A stretch of 45,049 bases of DNA from JAJFTV01 sp964426355 (GCA_964426355.1 CAYRRA010000008.1:1-45049); one strand, 5' to 3'. Counted from the stretch's first letter, positions 8,530-17,116 are shown. Notes: generated by a model not told the origin, from the sequence alone. A program made the numbers and translations.

Positions 8530-9522
8530 ATGCCCATCCTTACTTCACTTTTCTTCGGATTTATCCCGATGCTCATTTGTGCATATTTTATCTATTGGTT
8601 AGACCGATATGAAAAGGAGCCCGTCCAGCTTTTGGGCTTTGTTTTCATTTGGGGAGCGATTGTTGCCTCGACTGCCGCATTCATCATCAACACATTTCTA
8701 GGTGTAGGCTTTTATTTATTCACCGCATCTGAAACGTTAACTGACTTTGCTACAGGCGCATTTTTTGCTCCGCCAGTTGAAGAAGTGTTAAAAGGACTGG
8801 CTGTTTTTTTGGTTTTTTTGGTCTTCCATCATGAATTTGATTCAATCCTGGATGGGATTATTTATGCAGCCATTGCTGCACTCGGTTTTGCAGCAACAGA
8901 AAACGCTTTTTATATCTACAGCATGGGGTATCTCGAAAATGGCTGGGAAGGCTTATTTACGCTCGTCTTTTTCCGGGTCATTGTTGTCGCCTGGCAGCAC
9001 CCATTCTATACTGCTTTTTTTGGCATCGGGCTCGGATTGGCACGCACAGCAAAAAGTGAGTGGGTCAGATGGACGGCACCTCTAGCTGGTTTATGCATTG
9101 CAGTTCTGCTGCATTCACTGCACAATGCCATTTCTAGTATCGGCAACGCTTTTGTTTGTATACTCGGGAGCATGCTGGATTGGTCAGGCTGGATCGCCAT
9201 GCTGATTTTTATCCTCATCATCGTAGAACGGGAACGAAAAATGATTGCATCTCAGCTTGAAAGCGAGATAGGAATCAGTATCTCACAGAAGTTATATGAT
9301 TCAATAACCTCCCACCGTTTACGGTCACAAGCGATTTTCCATTCCATTTCCCAGGGAACTTTCAAAAAAACACGCCACATTTTTCAACTTTGTGCTGAAC
9401 TTGCGCATAAAAAACATCAATCTACTTTCACGAATGAACCACCAAAAACACATGAGACGGTACACCTTTTACGGCTTAAAATAAAGGAGTTGACGGCAAT
9501 AGCACCTGACTTAATCCATTGA
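8530..9522 (+). CDS. PrsW-family intramembrane metalloprotease
   Basis: PrsW proteases cut membrane proteins such as anti-sigma factors within the bilayer. This 330-aa protein has about eight hydrophobic segments. It carries the family motifs in order: APPVEEVLKG (EExxK type), FDSILDGIIY, ATENAFY, VVAWQHPFYTAFFGIGLG and LLHSLHNAI, which supply the Glu and His residues thought to bind zinc. The cytoplasmic tail after residue 240 is charged and helical. ATG 8530 is preceded by GAGGAAAAT; a TTG at 8479 in frame would overlap the previous gene by 44 nt and lacks support. The substrate is unknown, and no sigma/anti-sigma pair is adjacent. Confidence 0.85.
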   Translation: MPILTSLFFGFIPMLICAYFIYWLDRYEKEPVQLLGFVFIWGAIVASTAAFIINTFLGVGFYLFTASETLTDFATGAFFAPPVEEVLKGLAVFLVFLVFHHEFDSILDGIIYAAIAALGFAATENAFYIYSMGYLENGWEGLFTLVFFRVIVVAWQHPFYTAFFGIGLGLARTAKSEWVRWTAPLAGLCIAVLLHSLHNAISSIGNAFVCILGSMLDWSGWIAMLIFILIIVERERKMIASQLESEIGISISQKLYDSITSHRLRSQAIFHSISQGTFKKTRHIFQLCAELAHKKHQSTFTNEPPKTHETVHLLRLKIKELTAIAPDLIH

Positions 9523-9541
9523 TTTGCAAAGAAAAACCTCA

Positions 9542-9571
9542 TTGGAAGAATGCAATCTATCGTGGTAGAAT
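9542..9571 (+). promoter_or_regulatory. Promoter of tRNA-Arg
   Basis: TTGGAA (9542-9547), an 18-nt spacer and TAGAAT (9566-9571), with an extended TG at 9563-9564. The predicted start near 9578 is about 12 nt before the mature tRNA. Confidence 0.65.
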
Positions 9572-9589
9572 TGCAGCGGAATTACAAAT

Positions 9590-9661
9590 GTCCTCGTAGT
9601 TCAATGGATAGAACATATGCCTCCGGAGCATAAAATTCGAGTTCGAATCTCGGCGAGGACG
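9590..9661 (+). tRNA. tRNA-Arg (anticodon CCG)
   Basis: A complete cloverleaf can be drawn. The acceptor stem is GTCCTCG/CGAGGAC (9590-9596 with 9654-9660). The D stem is GTTC/GAAC with GG in the loop. The anticodon stem is TATGC/GCATA around the loop CTCCGGA, so the anticodon is CCG and reads CGG (Arg). There is a 4-nt variable loop, and the T stem TCGAG/CTCGG surrounds TTCGAAT. The discriminator is G9661. CCA is not encoded. Confidence 0.96.
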
Positions 9662-9701
9662 CTGTAATCACCAATGCCAAAAAAGTATATGTGTATTTTG
9701 T

Positions 9702-9728
9702 ACCGGCATTTTTCGCCGGTTTATTTTT
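9702..9728 (+). terminator. Terminator after tRNA-Arg
   Basis: ACCGGC (9702-9707) pairs with GCCGGT (9715-9720) around a 7-nt loop and is followed by TTATTTTT. It isolates the tRNA from the hyp operon. Confidence 0.8.
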
Positions 9729-9757
9729 GCTCAATATCATGAAAATTCGGACTATTT

Positions 9758-9766
9758 TGGTATAAT
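9758..9766 (+). promoter_or_regulatory. Extended -10 of the hyp operon, probably leaderless
   Basis: TG-G-TATAAT ends at 9766, and the hypA ATG is at 9775. A start about seven bases past the -10 falls at 9773-9775, so the mRNA would begin at or within two bases of the start codon. There is no Shine-Dalgarno sequence and no clear -35. Confidence 0.65.
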
Positions 9767-9774
9767 ATATTCCA

Positions 9775-10119
9775 ATGCACGAACTGGCTGTCACTGAAAG
9801 TATCCTTCAAATTGCTACCAGCAATGCCAGGCTGGCTGAAGCAGCGCGCGTAACCGATATTCACCTGGTGATTGGTAAGCTTGCCGGTATTGTGGATGAC
9901 TCTGTTCAGTTTTATTGGGACATCATCACAAAAGACACGATATGCGAAAATTCCAGGCTTCATTTTCAACGAAAGGAAGCGGTTTTCCGGTGTCTTGAGT
10001 GTGGAAATGAATACACGCTTTCAGATGAGATGATGCCCTGTCCGCAATGTAACAGCCTGCGAATTGAAGTCATCTCAGGAGAAGAATTCTACCTGGACAG
10101 CATCGAAATTGAAAAATAG
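9775..10119 (+). CDS. hypA: Hydrogenase maturation nickel metallochaperone HypA
   Basis: HypA delivers nickel to the large subunit of [NiFe] hydrogenase with HypB. The protein is 114 aa, the usual length. It starts MHE, so His2 and Glu3 of the nickel site are present. It carries the zinc site C73-x2-C76 and C89-x2-C92 in FRCLECG and PCPQC. It is the first gene of hypABFCDE; hypB starts 9 nt after its stop. No Shine-Dalgarno sequence precedes ATG 9775, and the promoter -10 is only 8 nt upstream, consistent with leaderless translation. Confidence 0.97.
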   Translation: MHELAVTESILQIATSNARLAEAARVTDIHLVIGKLAGIVDDSVQFYWDIITKDTICENSRLHFQRKEAVFRCLECGNEYTLSDEMMPCPQCNSLRIEVISGEEFYLDSIEIEK

Positions 10120-10128
10120 GGATCAAAC

Positions 10129-10797
10129 ATGACTGAATCAAAGATCAAAATTGTAGAAAATATTCTTAATGCAAATGACCAAATTGCCCTCGACAACCAG
10201 GCTAAGCTGGATGCACATCAAATTTTTGCCATCAATATCATGGCGTCACCCGGGTCAGGAAAAACCAGCCTGATCATAAAAACAATCCAAAAATGTTCTT
10301 CACAGGTTAAATTCGGCGTCATTGAAGGAGATACCGCTCCCGTCACCATCGACGCAGAGAAAATCATGGCTGTGGGAACACCTGCAGTGCAAATCAACAC
10401 GGGTGGGAACTGTCATCTGGATGCTGCGATGGTGCGAGATAGCCTGGCTCAGTTTCCGCTCGATGCGATAGACCTGCTCATCATCGAGAATGTCGGCAAC
10501 CTGATTTGCCCTGCAGGGTTTAAATTAGGAACACACTCCAATGTTGTCATTGCAAGTATCCCCGAAGGAGACGACAAGCCGTATAAGTATCCCAATATTT
10601 ATCGCGGGATCGATGTGCTCATCCTGAATAAAATCGATTTGTTACCGTACATCGACTTCGATATGGATTATTTCATTAAAGGGATCAAATTACTCAATCC
10701 CAATGCTGAGATATTTCCGGTTTCATGTAAAACCGAAGAAGGAATCTCTGATTGGGCGGATTGGCTTCTGATGCGCATTAATCAAACACGCGAATGA
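10129..10797 (+). CDS. hypB: Hydrogenase nickel incorporation GTPase HypB
   Basis: HypB is a SIMIBI-class GTPase that drives nickel insertion with HypA. The 222-aa protein has the P-loop ASPGSGKTSL at 39-48, the EGDTAP switch region, and the G-domain metal site with Cys95-His96 (GGNCHLDA) and Cys127 (NLICPAG). The guanine motif is NKIDLLP. It lacks the N-terminal CxxCGC nickel site and the His-rich stretch found in some HypB proteins, so it is the short form that relies on the G-domain site. Its TGA overlaps the hypF start in an ATGA arrangement. Confidence 0.97.
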   Translation: MTESKIKIVENILNANDQIALDNQAKLDAHQIFAINIMASPGSGKTSLIIKTIQKCSSQVKFGVIEGDTAPVTIDAEKIMAVGTPAVQINTGGNCHLDAAMVRDSLAQFPLDAIDLLIIENVGNLICPAGFKLGTHSNVVIASIPEGDDKPYKYPNIYRGIDVLILNKIDLLPYIDFDMDYFIKGIKLLNPNAEIFPVSCKTEEGISDWADWLLMRINQTRE

Positions 10798-13085
10798 ATA
10801 ATGTGGAAACGCTGAGGGTAAAAGTTACAGGTATCGTCCAAGGGGTCGGGTTTCGCCCTTTTGTGTATACCATAGCCATAGAACATGATTTGAAAGGCTG
10901 GGTTCGCAACTCGTCTGCGGGTGTTGAGATGGTCATCTCTGGAGAGTCCCATCAAATCAACGCCTTTTTACTGCAACTCCAGAATTCTCCGCCTCCTTTA
11001 GCCAGGATTGACCAGATTAATACAGAAAAATACTCGGAAGACGCCTTTACAAAATTTGAAATCATCACCAGCCAACCACAAGCCGGTGCATTTGTGCCCA
11101 TCTCACCGGATATTGCAATTTGCAGCCAGTGCCAATCCGAATTGTTTGACCAACATAACAGACGCTTTAGATATCCTTTCATCAACTGCACAAACTGCGG
11201 TCCGCGCTTCACAATCATCCAGGACATACCATACGACCGCCCCAAAACAACCATGGCTGGCTTCTGCATGTGTGACGATTGCCATCAAGAATATGAAAAC
11301 CCTCTTAATCGGCGTTTCCACGCACAGCCAATCGCCTGTCCTGTTTGCGGACCGCAAATGGTTTTTACAACACCGGATATCTCAGAAACCGGTGAGGATG
11401 CCATACAATTAGCCAGGAAATGGTTAAAAAAAGGAAAAATCATTGCAGTTAAAGGATTGGGAGGATATCACCTGGCTTGCGATGCCTCCAACGACCAGGC
11501 GGTAAAACTGCTTCGCAACCGAAAACAACGCAGCGACAAACCTTTTGCAATTATGGCGTTTGACCTGCAAATAATTTCCCGCTATTGCCATGTTTCTGAA
11601 ACCGAGGCGCAGCTCCTTAATTCCCCACAACACCCTGTGGTCATTCTGCAGCAAAAAGGAGACAGCGCAATCTCACAATCGATTGCTCCGCACCAAAACA
11701 CGCTGGGAGTAATGCTACCTTACACGCCATTGCATTTGCTTCTACTTGAGCCCGAGCCGGGCTTTCCCGACTTTTTTGTGATGACAAGCGGCAATATCAG
11801 CGAAGAACCGATCGCATACAAAGATTCTGAGGCGGATGAGCGCCTGGCAAAGATTGCAGACGGCTTTCTAGCACACAACCGGGAAATCCACATGCGCACG
11901 GACGATTCGGTTTTACGCGTGGCAGGCAATCGACCCTATCCCATCCGTCGTTCGCGCGGGTATGCACCCGATTCAATATCCCTACCCTTTAAGACACCAC
12001 AACTGCTGGCATCAGGGGCAGACCTGAAGAATACATTCTGCCTCACCCGTGAACAATACGCATTCGTCAGCCATCATATTGGCGACCTTGAGAATTTTGA
12101 AACCATCCAATCTTACGAAGAAGGGATTCGCCATTTTGAAAACCTCTTCCACATAAAACCCGTTGCCATTGCTCACGATATGCACCCGGATTACCACTCC
12201 ACGCGTCATGCGCTCCAACGTGCTGAAGCAGAAGAATTGCCTGCCCTTGCCGTACAGCATCATCATGCACACCTTGCCGCATGTCTCGCTGATAACAGTA
12301 TCGCTGATACAGAACAACTCACTCTCGGGGTGGTGTTAGATGGCACCGGATATGGCAGCGATCAAGCAATTTGGGGTGGAGAATTTCTTTTAGGAAATTA
12401 TCGCCAATACACGCGCCCCTATCATCTCGAATACATGCCACTTCCAGGTGGCGATGCAGCAACCCGTCACCCGGCAAGAACCTGCCTGTCTTACTTGTGG
12501 AAAACAGGTCATGCCTGGAGCCCGCACTTGCCACCGGTTTCTTCGCTCAGTGAGCAGGAGAAAATGATCCTGCAAAATCAATTACAACATACCATTAACA
12601 CACACCCAACATCCAGCATGGGGCGGCTTTTTGATGTTGTATCCTCTCTGTTGGGCATTTGTCAGGCAGCAAATTATGAAGGTCAGGCAGCCATAGAACT
12701 GGAAAATCTTTGTGCACAGGATGAGTATGCATCGTATCCTTTCGAAATTGAGGGCGATAGAATCCTGATCCATCCTTTCCTGCAATCCATCCTGAATGAT
12801 TTGGATAACAAAGTCAACACGCCCCATATCGCTGCCCGATTCCATAATACAATTATTGCCATGATTGAGAACATTGCACAACGGTTACGTCGATCTGATG
12901 ATGTCCATAGAATTGCATTAAGTGGTGGTGTCTGGCAAAATATGTTTCTACTTGAACGAACGATCACCCGGTTGCGAAAAAGCAATTTTGAGGTGCTCTG
13001 GCACCGGCAAGTGCCAACAAATGATGGCGGTATCGCACTTGGACAGGCTGCCATTGCGGCGGTCTTCTATAATAGAGAGAATTAG
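10794..13085 (+). CDS. hypF: Carbamoyltransferase HypF
   Basis: HypF makes thiocarbamate on the HypE C-terminal cysteine from carbamoyl phosphate and ATP, the first step toward the cyanide ligands of [NiFe] hydrogenase. The 763-aa protein shows the full domain order. An acylphosphatase domain (GIVQGVGFRPFVY) covers about 10-95. Two zinc fingers follow (CSQCQSE, INCTNCGPRF, CMCDDCHQEY, ACPVCGP). Next is a YrdC domain with KGLGGYHLACDA and TSGNISEEP, and last a Kae1-like domain with HDMHPDYHST, QHHHAHLAAC and SGGVWQN. It overlaps hypB by 4 nt; hypC starts 13 nt after its stop. Confidence 0.97.
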   Translation: MNNVETLRVKVTGIVQGVGFRPFVYTIAIEHDLKGWVRNSSAGVEMVISGESHQINAFLLQLQNSPPPLARIDQINTEKYSEDAFTKFEIITSQPQAGAFVPISPDIAICSQCQSELFDQHNRRFRYPFINCTNCGPRFTIIQDIPYDRPKTTMAGFCMCDDCHQEYENPLNRRFHAQPIACPVCGPQMVFTTPDISETGEDAIQLARKWLKKGKIIAVKGLGGYHLACDASNDQAVKLLRNRKQRSDKPFAIMAFDLQIISRYCHVSETEAQLLNSPQHPVVILQQKGDSAISQSIAPHQNTLGVMLPYTPLHLLLLEPEPGFPDFFVMTSGNISEEPIAYKDSEADERLAKIADGFLAHNREIHMRTDDSVLRVAGNRPYPIRRSRGYAPDSISLPFKTPQLLASGADLKNTFCLTREQYAFVSHHIGDLENFETIQSYEEGIRHFENLFHIKPVAIAHDMHPDYHSTRHALQRAEAEELPALAVQHHHAHLAACLADNSIADTEQLTLGVVLDGTGYGSDQAIWGGEFLLGNYRQYTRPYHLEYMPLPGGDAATRHPARTCLSYLWKTGHAWSPHLPPVSSLSEQEKMILQNQLQHTINTHPTSSMGRLFDVVSSLLGICQAANYEGQAAIELENLCAQDEYASYPFEIEGDRILIHPFLQSILNDLDNKVNTPHIAARFHNTIIAMIENIAQRLRRSDDVHRIALSGGVWQNMFLLERTITRLRKSNFEVLWHRQVPTNDGGIALGQAAIAAVFYNREN

Positions 13086-13098
13086 AAACGGAGTCAAT

Positions 13099-13359
13099 AT
13101 GTGTTTGGGTATTCCTGGAAAAATTCAAGAATTCATCCCTGGCGAGGGGTTGCGTATGTGCAAAGTAGATTTTGGCGGGGTCGTCCGTGAAGTTTGCATA
13201 GAAACCCTCCCTGAAGCAAAAATAGGCGACTACGTTATTGTGCACGCTGGTTTTGCACTTAACCTCCTTTCAGAACAGGAAGCCAATGAGACTTTACAAA
13301 TTTTACAGGAAATTGCTGTCTTGGAAGATGAGGGGCTTTACCCTGATCTAGAAAATTGA
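13099..13359 (+). CDS. hypC: Hydrogenase assembly chaperone HypC
   Basis: This 86-aa HypC/HupF protein starts MCLGIPGKI; Cys2 binds the Fe(CN)2CO unit and HypD. The VDFGG and GDYVIVHAGFAL segments are also typical of the family. ATG 13099 is preceded by ACGGAG. It sits between hypF and hypD with short gaps of 13 and 18 nt, which fits one transcript. Longer in-frame starts upstream run inside hypF and are not used. Confidence 0.96.
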   Translation: MCLGIPGKIQEFIPGEGLRMCKVDFGGVVREVCIETLPEAKIGDYVIVHAGFALNLLSEQEANETLQILQEIAVLEDEGLYPDLEN

Positions 13360-13377
13360 TCGATAAGCGAGCCTTAA

Positions 13378-14481
13378 ATGTTATACCAAAAAAAGTTTCG
13401 TGATGCAGACCTGGCAAAAAGACTGATCGATAAAATTTCAGCGACGGTTAAACACCACTGGTCTATCATGGAAATCTGCGGCGGTCAGACACATGCCATA
13501 ATGCAATATGGTCTTCACCAGCTATTACCCGAAAAGATTGAGTTAATCCACGGACCAGGCTGCCCGGTATGCGTCACTTCGTTGGAATTGATTGATAAAG
13601 CTTTAATCATTGCTTCCAACGAAAAGGTGATCTTTACTTCCTATGGCGACATGCTGCGCGTTCCCGGGTCTCACGGTGACTTATTTTCCATTCGCGCTGC
13701 CGGAGGAGATGTTCGCATCGTTTATTCTCCCCTCGACGCTGTGCGCATTGCGGCTGACAACCCTGATAAAGAGGTTGTATTTTTTGCCATTGGTTTTGAA
13801 ACAACAGCTCCCCCAAATATTGCCAGCGTCTTGCAAGCGAAAGCATTGGGTATAAGAAATTTCTCAATCCTTGTCTCACAAGTGCGCGTTCCCCCTGCGA
13901 TTAGAACCATTCTTTGCTCTCCAGGTAATCGCGTCCAGGCATTTTTGGCTGCCGGTCATGTCTGCACTGTTATGGGCTATTGGGAATATCTCCCTCTTGC
14001 AGAAGAGTTTAAAATCCCAATTGTCGTCACGGGCTTTGAACCCCTTGACCTCCTTCAAGGCATTTATCTTACCGTCCAGCAATTGGAAAAAAACGAACAT
14101 AATGTGATCAATGGATATGCGCGAGCCGTTAGCCAGGAAGGAAATAGACACGCTCAATCCATGATCGAAAAAACATACTGCGAATGCGACAGGCAGTGGC
14201 GTGGGATTGGAATGATCCCAATGAGCGGCTGGTGTCTTCGCGATGAGTTTTCGGAATTCGACGCAGAAAAGCGATTTCAAGTAGAAAACATCAAAACCCA
14301 TGAATCGGAAATATGTATCGCCGGGCTTATCCTCCAGGGACAAAAAAAACCTTATGAATGCCCTGCTTTTGGCACTCTATGTACACCACAAACGCCGCTC
14401 GGGGCAACTATGGTTTCTTCTGAAGGCGTGTGTGCTGCATATTATCGATATGGACAAAGGAACGATGACGAAAATGAGTGA
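13378..14481 (+). CDS. hypD: Hydrogenase formation protein HypD
   Basis: HypD is a [4Fe-4S] protein that assembles the Fe(CN)2CO group on the HypCD scaffold. The 367-aa protein is of usual length. It contains MEICGGQTHAIMQYG, HGPGCPVCVT, FAIGFETTAP and, near the C-terminus, CECDRQWRGIGMIP and CPAFGTLCTPQTPLGA, which hold the cluster and redox cysteines. It is followed by hypE with an 8-nt or longer overlap. Confidence 0.97.
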   Translation: MLYQKKFRDADLAKRLIDKISATVKHHWSIMEICGGQTHAIMQYGLHQLLPEKIELIHGPGCPVCVTSLELIDKALIIASNEKVIFTSYGDMLRVPGSHGDLFSIRAAGGDVRIVYSPLDAVRIAADNPDKEVVFFAIGFETTAPPNIASVLQAKALGIRNFSILVSQVRVPPAIRTILCSPGNRVQAFLAAGHVCTVMGYWEYLPLAEEFKIPIVVTGFEPLDLLQGIYLTVQQLEKNEHNVINGYARAVSQEGNRHAQSMIEKTYCECDRQWRGIGMIPMSGWCLRDEFSEFDAEKRFQVENIKTHESEICIAGLILQGQKKPYECPAFGTLCTPQTPLGATMVSSEGVCAAYYRYGQRNDDENE

Positions 14482-15556
14482 AAAACCAAATGAGGTTTCC
14501 TTTGTAAACGCCAGTTGCCCACTACCTCTTCAACACAATGAACAGATCATCCTGGGGCATGGAAGTGGCGGGAAATTAACCCAAAAGCTCATCCAGGATC
14601 ATTTTTATCCCTTTCTTGCCTCTACTCCGCTTAGCGAATCGAATGACTTCGCACGGGTTTCCTTGCATGATATTGCCAACCTTGATGGACAGCTGGCAAT
14701 ATCCACCGATGCCCATGTGATCACTCCTCTTTTTTTTCCGGGCGGTGATATCGGGCGGCTGGCAATCTGCGGAACCGTCAATGATGTTGCCATGTCAGGT
14801 GGTATTCCACTTTACCTGACCGCCAGTTTCATCATAGAAGAAGGATTGCCCATCGAAACACTTGATCGTGTGCTGCAATCCATGTGCAAAGCAGCCCATG
14901 AAGCCAATGTCAGTGTCGTTGCGGGCGATACCAAAGTTGTGGCAAAAGGACAGGCAGATGGTCTTTTCATCACCACAACCGGTGTTGGGTGGATCCCAGC
15001 CGGGATGAATATTACCGGTTCGATGGCAAAACCTGGCGACGCCATTTTGATTTCTGGTACACTTGGAGATCATGGGGTCGCTGTTCTCACTGCTCGCGGT
15101 GAATTGGGTATCGAGACCCAAATTGTTTCCGACCAGGCACCCCTGAACGGCTTAATCCGAGAATTGCTTGCCGCCGCACCAGATGTTCACGTCCTACGAG
15201 ATCCAACTCGCGGTGGGCTTGCCACAACATTGAATGAAATAGCCACGCAAAGCAATGTGGGGATGGTGCTGGATGAAGCAGTGATACCGGTTTCTACTGC
15301 TGTTGCCTCTGTTTGCGAGTTGCTCGGTTTTGATCCCCTCTATGTAGCAAATGAAGGAAAGGTTATTGTAATTGTGCCTGAAAGTCAATCCGATATTGCG
15401 CTTCAGGCAATGAGAAGACATCATTATGGGGTCAACGCAGCCAGAATCGGTTCGGTCACAGAAAAGAACCCGAAAAAAGTATTACTCAAGACCGGATTTG
15501 GATCAACCCGTATACTGGATATTCTGAGCGGAGAAATGCTTCCCCGAATCTGCTAG
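14474..15556 (+). CDS. hypE: Carbamoyl dehydratase HypE
   Basis: HypE dehydrates the carbamoyl group on its own C-terminal cysteine to a thiocyanate, the cyanide donor. The protein ends PRIC, the required C-terminal cysteine. The N-terminal HGSGGKL, the ATP-binding ISTDAHVITPLFFPGGDIG segment (written in two parts in the protein) and DPTRGGLATTLNEIA are typical of the PurM/HypE fold. The start is ambiguous among ATG 14450, 14465 and 14474. AAAGGAA at 14456-14462 is spaced best for 14474, which overlaps the hypD stop in an ATGAGTGA arrangement. The next gene converges after 3 nt, with no terminator hairpin visible. Confidence 0.96.
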   Translation: MSEKPNEVSFVNASCPLPLQHNEQIILGHGSGGKLTQKLIQDHFYPFLASTPLSESNDFARVSLHDIANLDGQLAISTDAHVITPLFFPGGDIGRLAICGTVNDVAMSGGIPLYLTASFIIEEGLPIETLDRVLQSMCKAAHEANVSVVAGDTKVVAKGQADGLFITTTGVGWIPAGMNITGSMAKPGDAILISGTLGDHGVAVLTARGELGIETQIVSDQAPLNGLIRELLAAAPDVHVLRDPTRGGLATTLNEIATQSNVGMVLDEAVIPVSTAVASVCELLGFDPLYVANEGKVIVIVPESQSDIALQAMRRHHYGVNAARIGSVTEKNPKKVLLKTGFGSTRILDILSGEMLPRIC

Positions 15557-15559
15557 AGG

Positions 15560-16771
15560 CTACTTTGTATTTTCTTCGGCGACTCTAATCGTATCGAATG
15601 CCTGGCGGATGTGGATACGGTCATGTGTGGTGATAAAAGACAATAATTCTGCCAGGCAGGTCGGTCCAAAGACAGAATGGCGCGCTGTTTTTTGCCACCA
15701 ATCCCCTTTAAAACTCTCCAATAATTGAACAAAATCAATCCGTTTTTGGAAAAAACCATGAAGCGCCTGCTGTGCATTCTCTTGTCGATAATTCCTTGCT
15801 GTTACCCAGGCATGTGTATCAATACTCGGTAGAAATGGGTTCTCATTTTGAAATGCCTCTCTAAAGCGCTGAAAATTAACATCCCCATCTGCATCCCGAA
15901 GGTGACAGAGTATCTCAACAAAAGACCATTCCGCTTCAGCAGGATGATAATTCAGCACATCTTCGCTTGCAGTCCGATACAGGTGATCCATAACAGCGGC
16001 TGTCGAGTACAGTTGTGCAAAAAAATCAATATGTGGAAAAGTGTTAGTCTCCTGTAAGTGTAAACTTTTCTCATTGAGCCAGGAATAAAAACGCCCCAAT
16101 GGACCCGATCCGCAGCACTCCTCCAACTCTTTCGGGAGAGGCTCAGAACTGACCCAATAAGGGATCATCCCGGCTTTTGCAGCAGGATATATGTCCTTTT
16201 CCAGAGAATCACCCACCATCACAAATTTTGTCTCTTCGAGCCAACCAAATCGTGCTTGGATTTCAAAAAAATAAGCAGGGTTCGGTTTGCAAAAATGAAA
16301 CTCCTCTGAGGATGTGAGTAAACGAATATGTGGGAGAAAATCAGATAAGCCAGCCCAATCCAGTCGCTGCAAAATAGCTTCTTTTGGATAAATTGGATTG
16401 GTTGCCAGCACTATGTTATATCCTAAATCCACAGCTTGCGTGAGAAAGGAAATAGCATCAATTTTCTGTTTGGTCAAATGCCGAAGTTCAGGGTATTCAT
16501 TGTGATAATACTGATCGACTGTTCTACGATATTCATCGAGGTTTGAACCAAATGCTTTAAAAAACTCGGTCGCAAAAACTTCCTGAATCGTTCCAATCGG
16601 CAGATTTTTTTCAATCAACTGTCCGATGGCGCGATAGAAGTTCACTTCACATAATTGAAACTCATCTCGTGAAAAAAAATCGCAAAAGGATGTTGGAAAT
16701 CTCGCAATGTATTGCTGGTTGATATCGGCAAGAAGTGTCTCGTCTAAATCAACACACAAAATGGTTTTCAA
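15560..16771 (-). CDS. HAD-family hydrolase fused to a DinB-like domain
   Basis: The N-terminal 240 residues are a HAD phosphatase. They have VDLDETLL with nucleophile Asp8 and Asp10, ATNPIYPKEA for motif II, a lysine in CKPNPAYF, and VGDSLEKDIYPAAKAG for the acidic motif. Residues about 265-403 look like a DinB/YfiT four-helix domain, with WSFVEILCHLRDADGD and, near the end, THDRIHIRQAFD. The His residues in these two helices match the metal triad of that family. I choose TTG 16771. It forms a TTGA overlap with the upstream stop codon, and AAGGA lies 9 nt before it. The ATGs at 16819 and 16810 lie deep inside the upstream gene and are less likely. The protein is then 403 aa. The substrate is unknown. 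Confidence 0.8.
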   Translation of the reverse strand: MKTILCVDLDETLLADINQQYIARFPTSFCDFFSRDEFQLCEVNFYRAIGQLIEKNLPIGTIQEVFATEFFKAFGSNLDEYRRTVDQYYHNEYPELRHLTKQKIDAISFLTQAVDLGYNIVLATNPIYPKEAILQRLDWAGLSDFLPHIRLLTSSEEFHFCKPNPAYFFEIQARFGWLEETKFVMVGDSLEKDIYPAAKAGMIPYWVSSEPLPKELEECCGSGPLGRFYSWLNEKSLHLQETNTFPHIDFFAQLYSTAAVMDHLYRTASEDVLNYHPAEAEWSFVEILCHLRDADGDVNFQRFREAFQNENPFLPSIDTHAWVTARNYRQENAQQALHGFFQKRIDFVQLLESFKGDWWQKTARHSVFGPTCLAELLSFITTHDRIHIRQAFDTIRVAEENTK

Positions 16772-17103
16772 TCCGAAATGTCCTTGAAAATCTCTGGCAA
16801 TGGATGACATTCCCCACAACCAATGTAAGGGTCTTTAACTTCTCGCTTAACCTTGTTGCAATAAGCCTGCACGACCATTTTCCTGGACAGACCGAGGAAT
16901 CCTCGTTTAACAAATGCCTGTAGCGCCATGTTTTTGCAGGCATTTGCCCGTAAAATCCCAGGGACTGGGCAATCTTTGCACAGCTTTACATCCCAATGAT
17001 TCGGTGGAAGCTGATTGCCAATCAACCGGCATTCTTCATGGTTCTTTCCCCGGCGGTAATCCCCATAAAAATATTGGCACTCAAATTGATAGGGTGTTCT
17101 CAT
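16768..17103 (-). CDS. Small protein with eight cysteines, function unknown
   Basis: This 111-aa protein is not one I can name. It has Cys at 9, 25, 42, 45, 56, 82, 96 and 99, including the pairs CKDC (42-45) and CGEC followed by His100. This suggests zinc or Fe-S binding. Segments such as RRGKNHEECRLIG and CPVPGILRANACKNM look conserved rather than random. Its stop codon overlaps the TTG start of the HAD-DinB gene, so the two are probably translated together. No Shine-Dalgarno sequence precedes ATG 17103. A TATAAA at 17115-17110 suggests a possible leaderless start, and a hairpin lies just upstream. Confidence 0.7.
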   Translation of the reverse strand: MRTPYQFECQYFYGDYRRGKNHEECRLIGNQLPPNHWDVKLCKDCPVPGILRANACKNMALQAFVKRGFLGLSRKMVVQAYCNKVKREVKDPYIGCGECHPLPEIFKDISD

Positions 17104-17116
17104 CTGTTTTTTATAC

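Noticed and set aside
12012..12317. Long antisense reading frames inside hypF and other hyp genes
   Set aside because: They mirror the coding strand, lack ribosome binding sites and show no family motifs.
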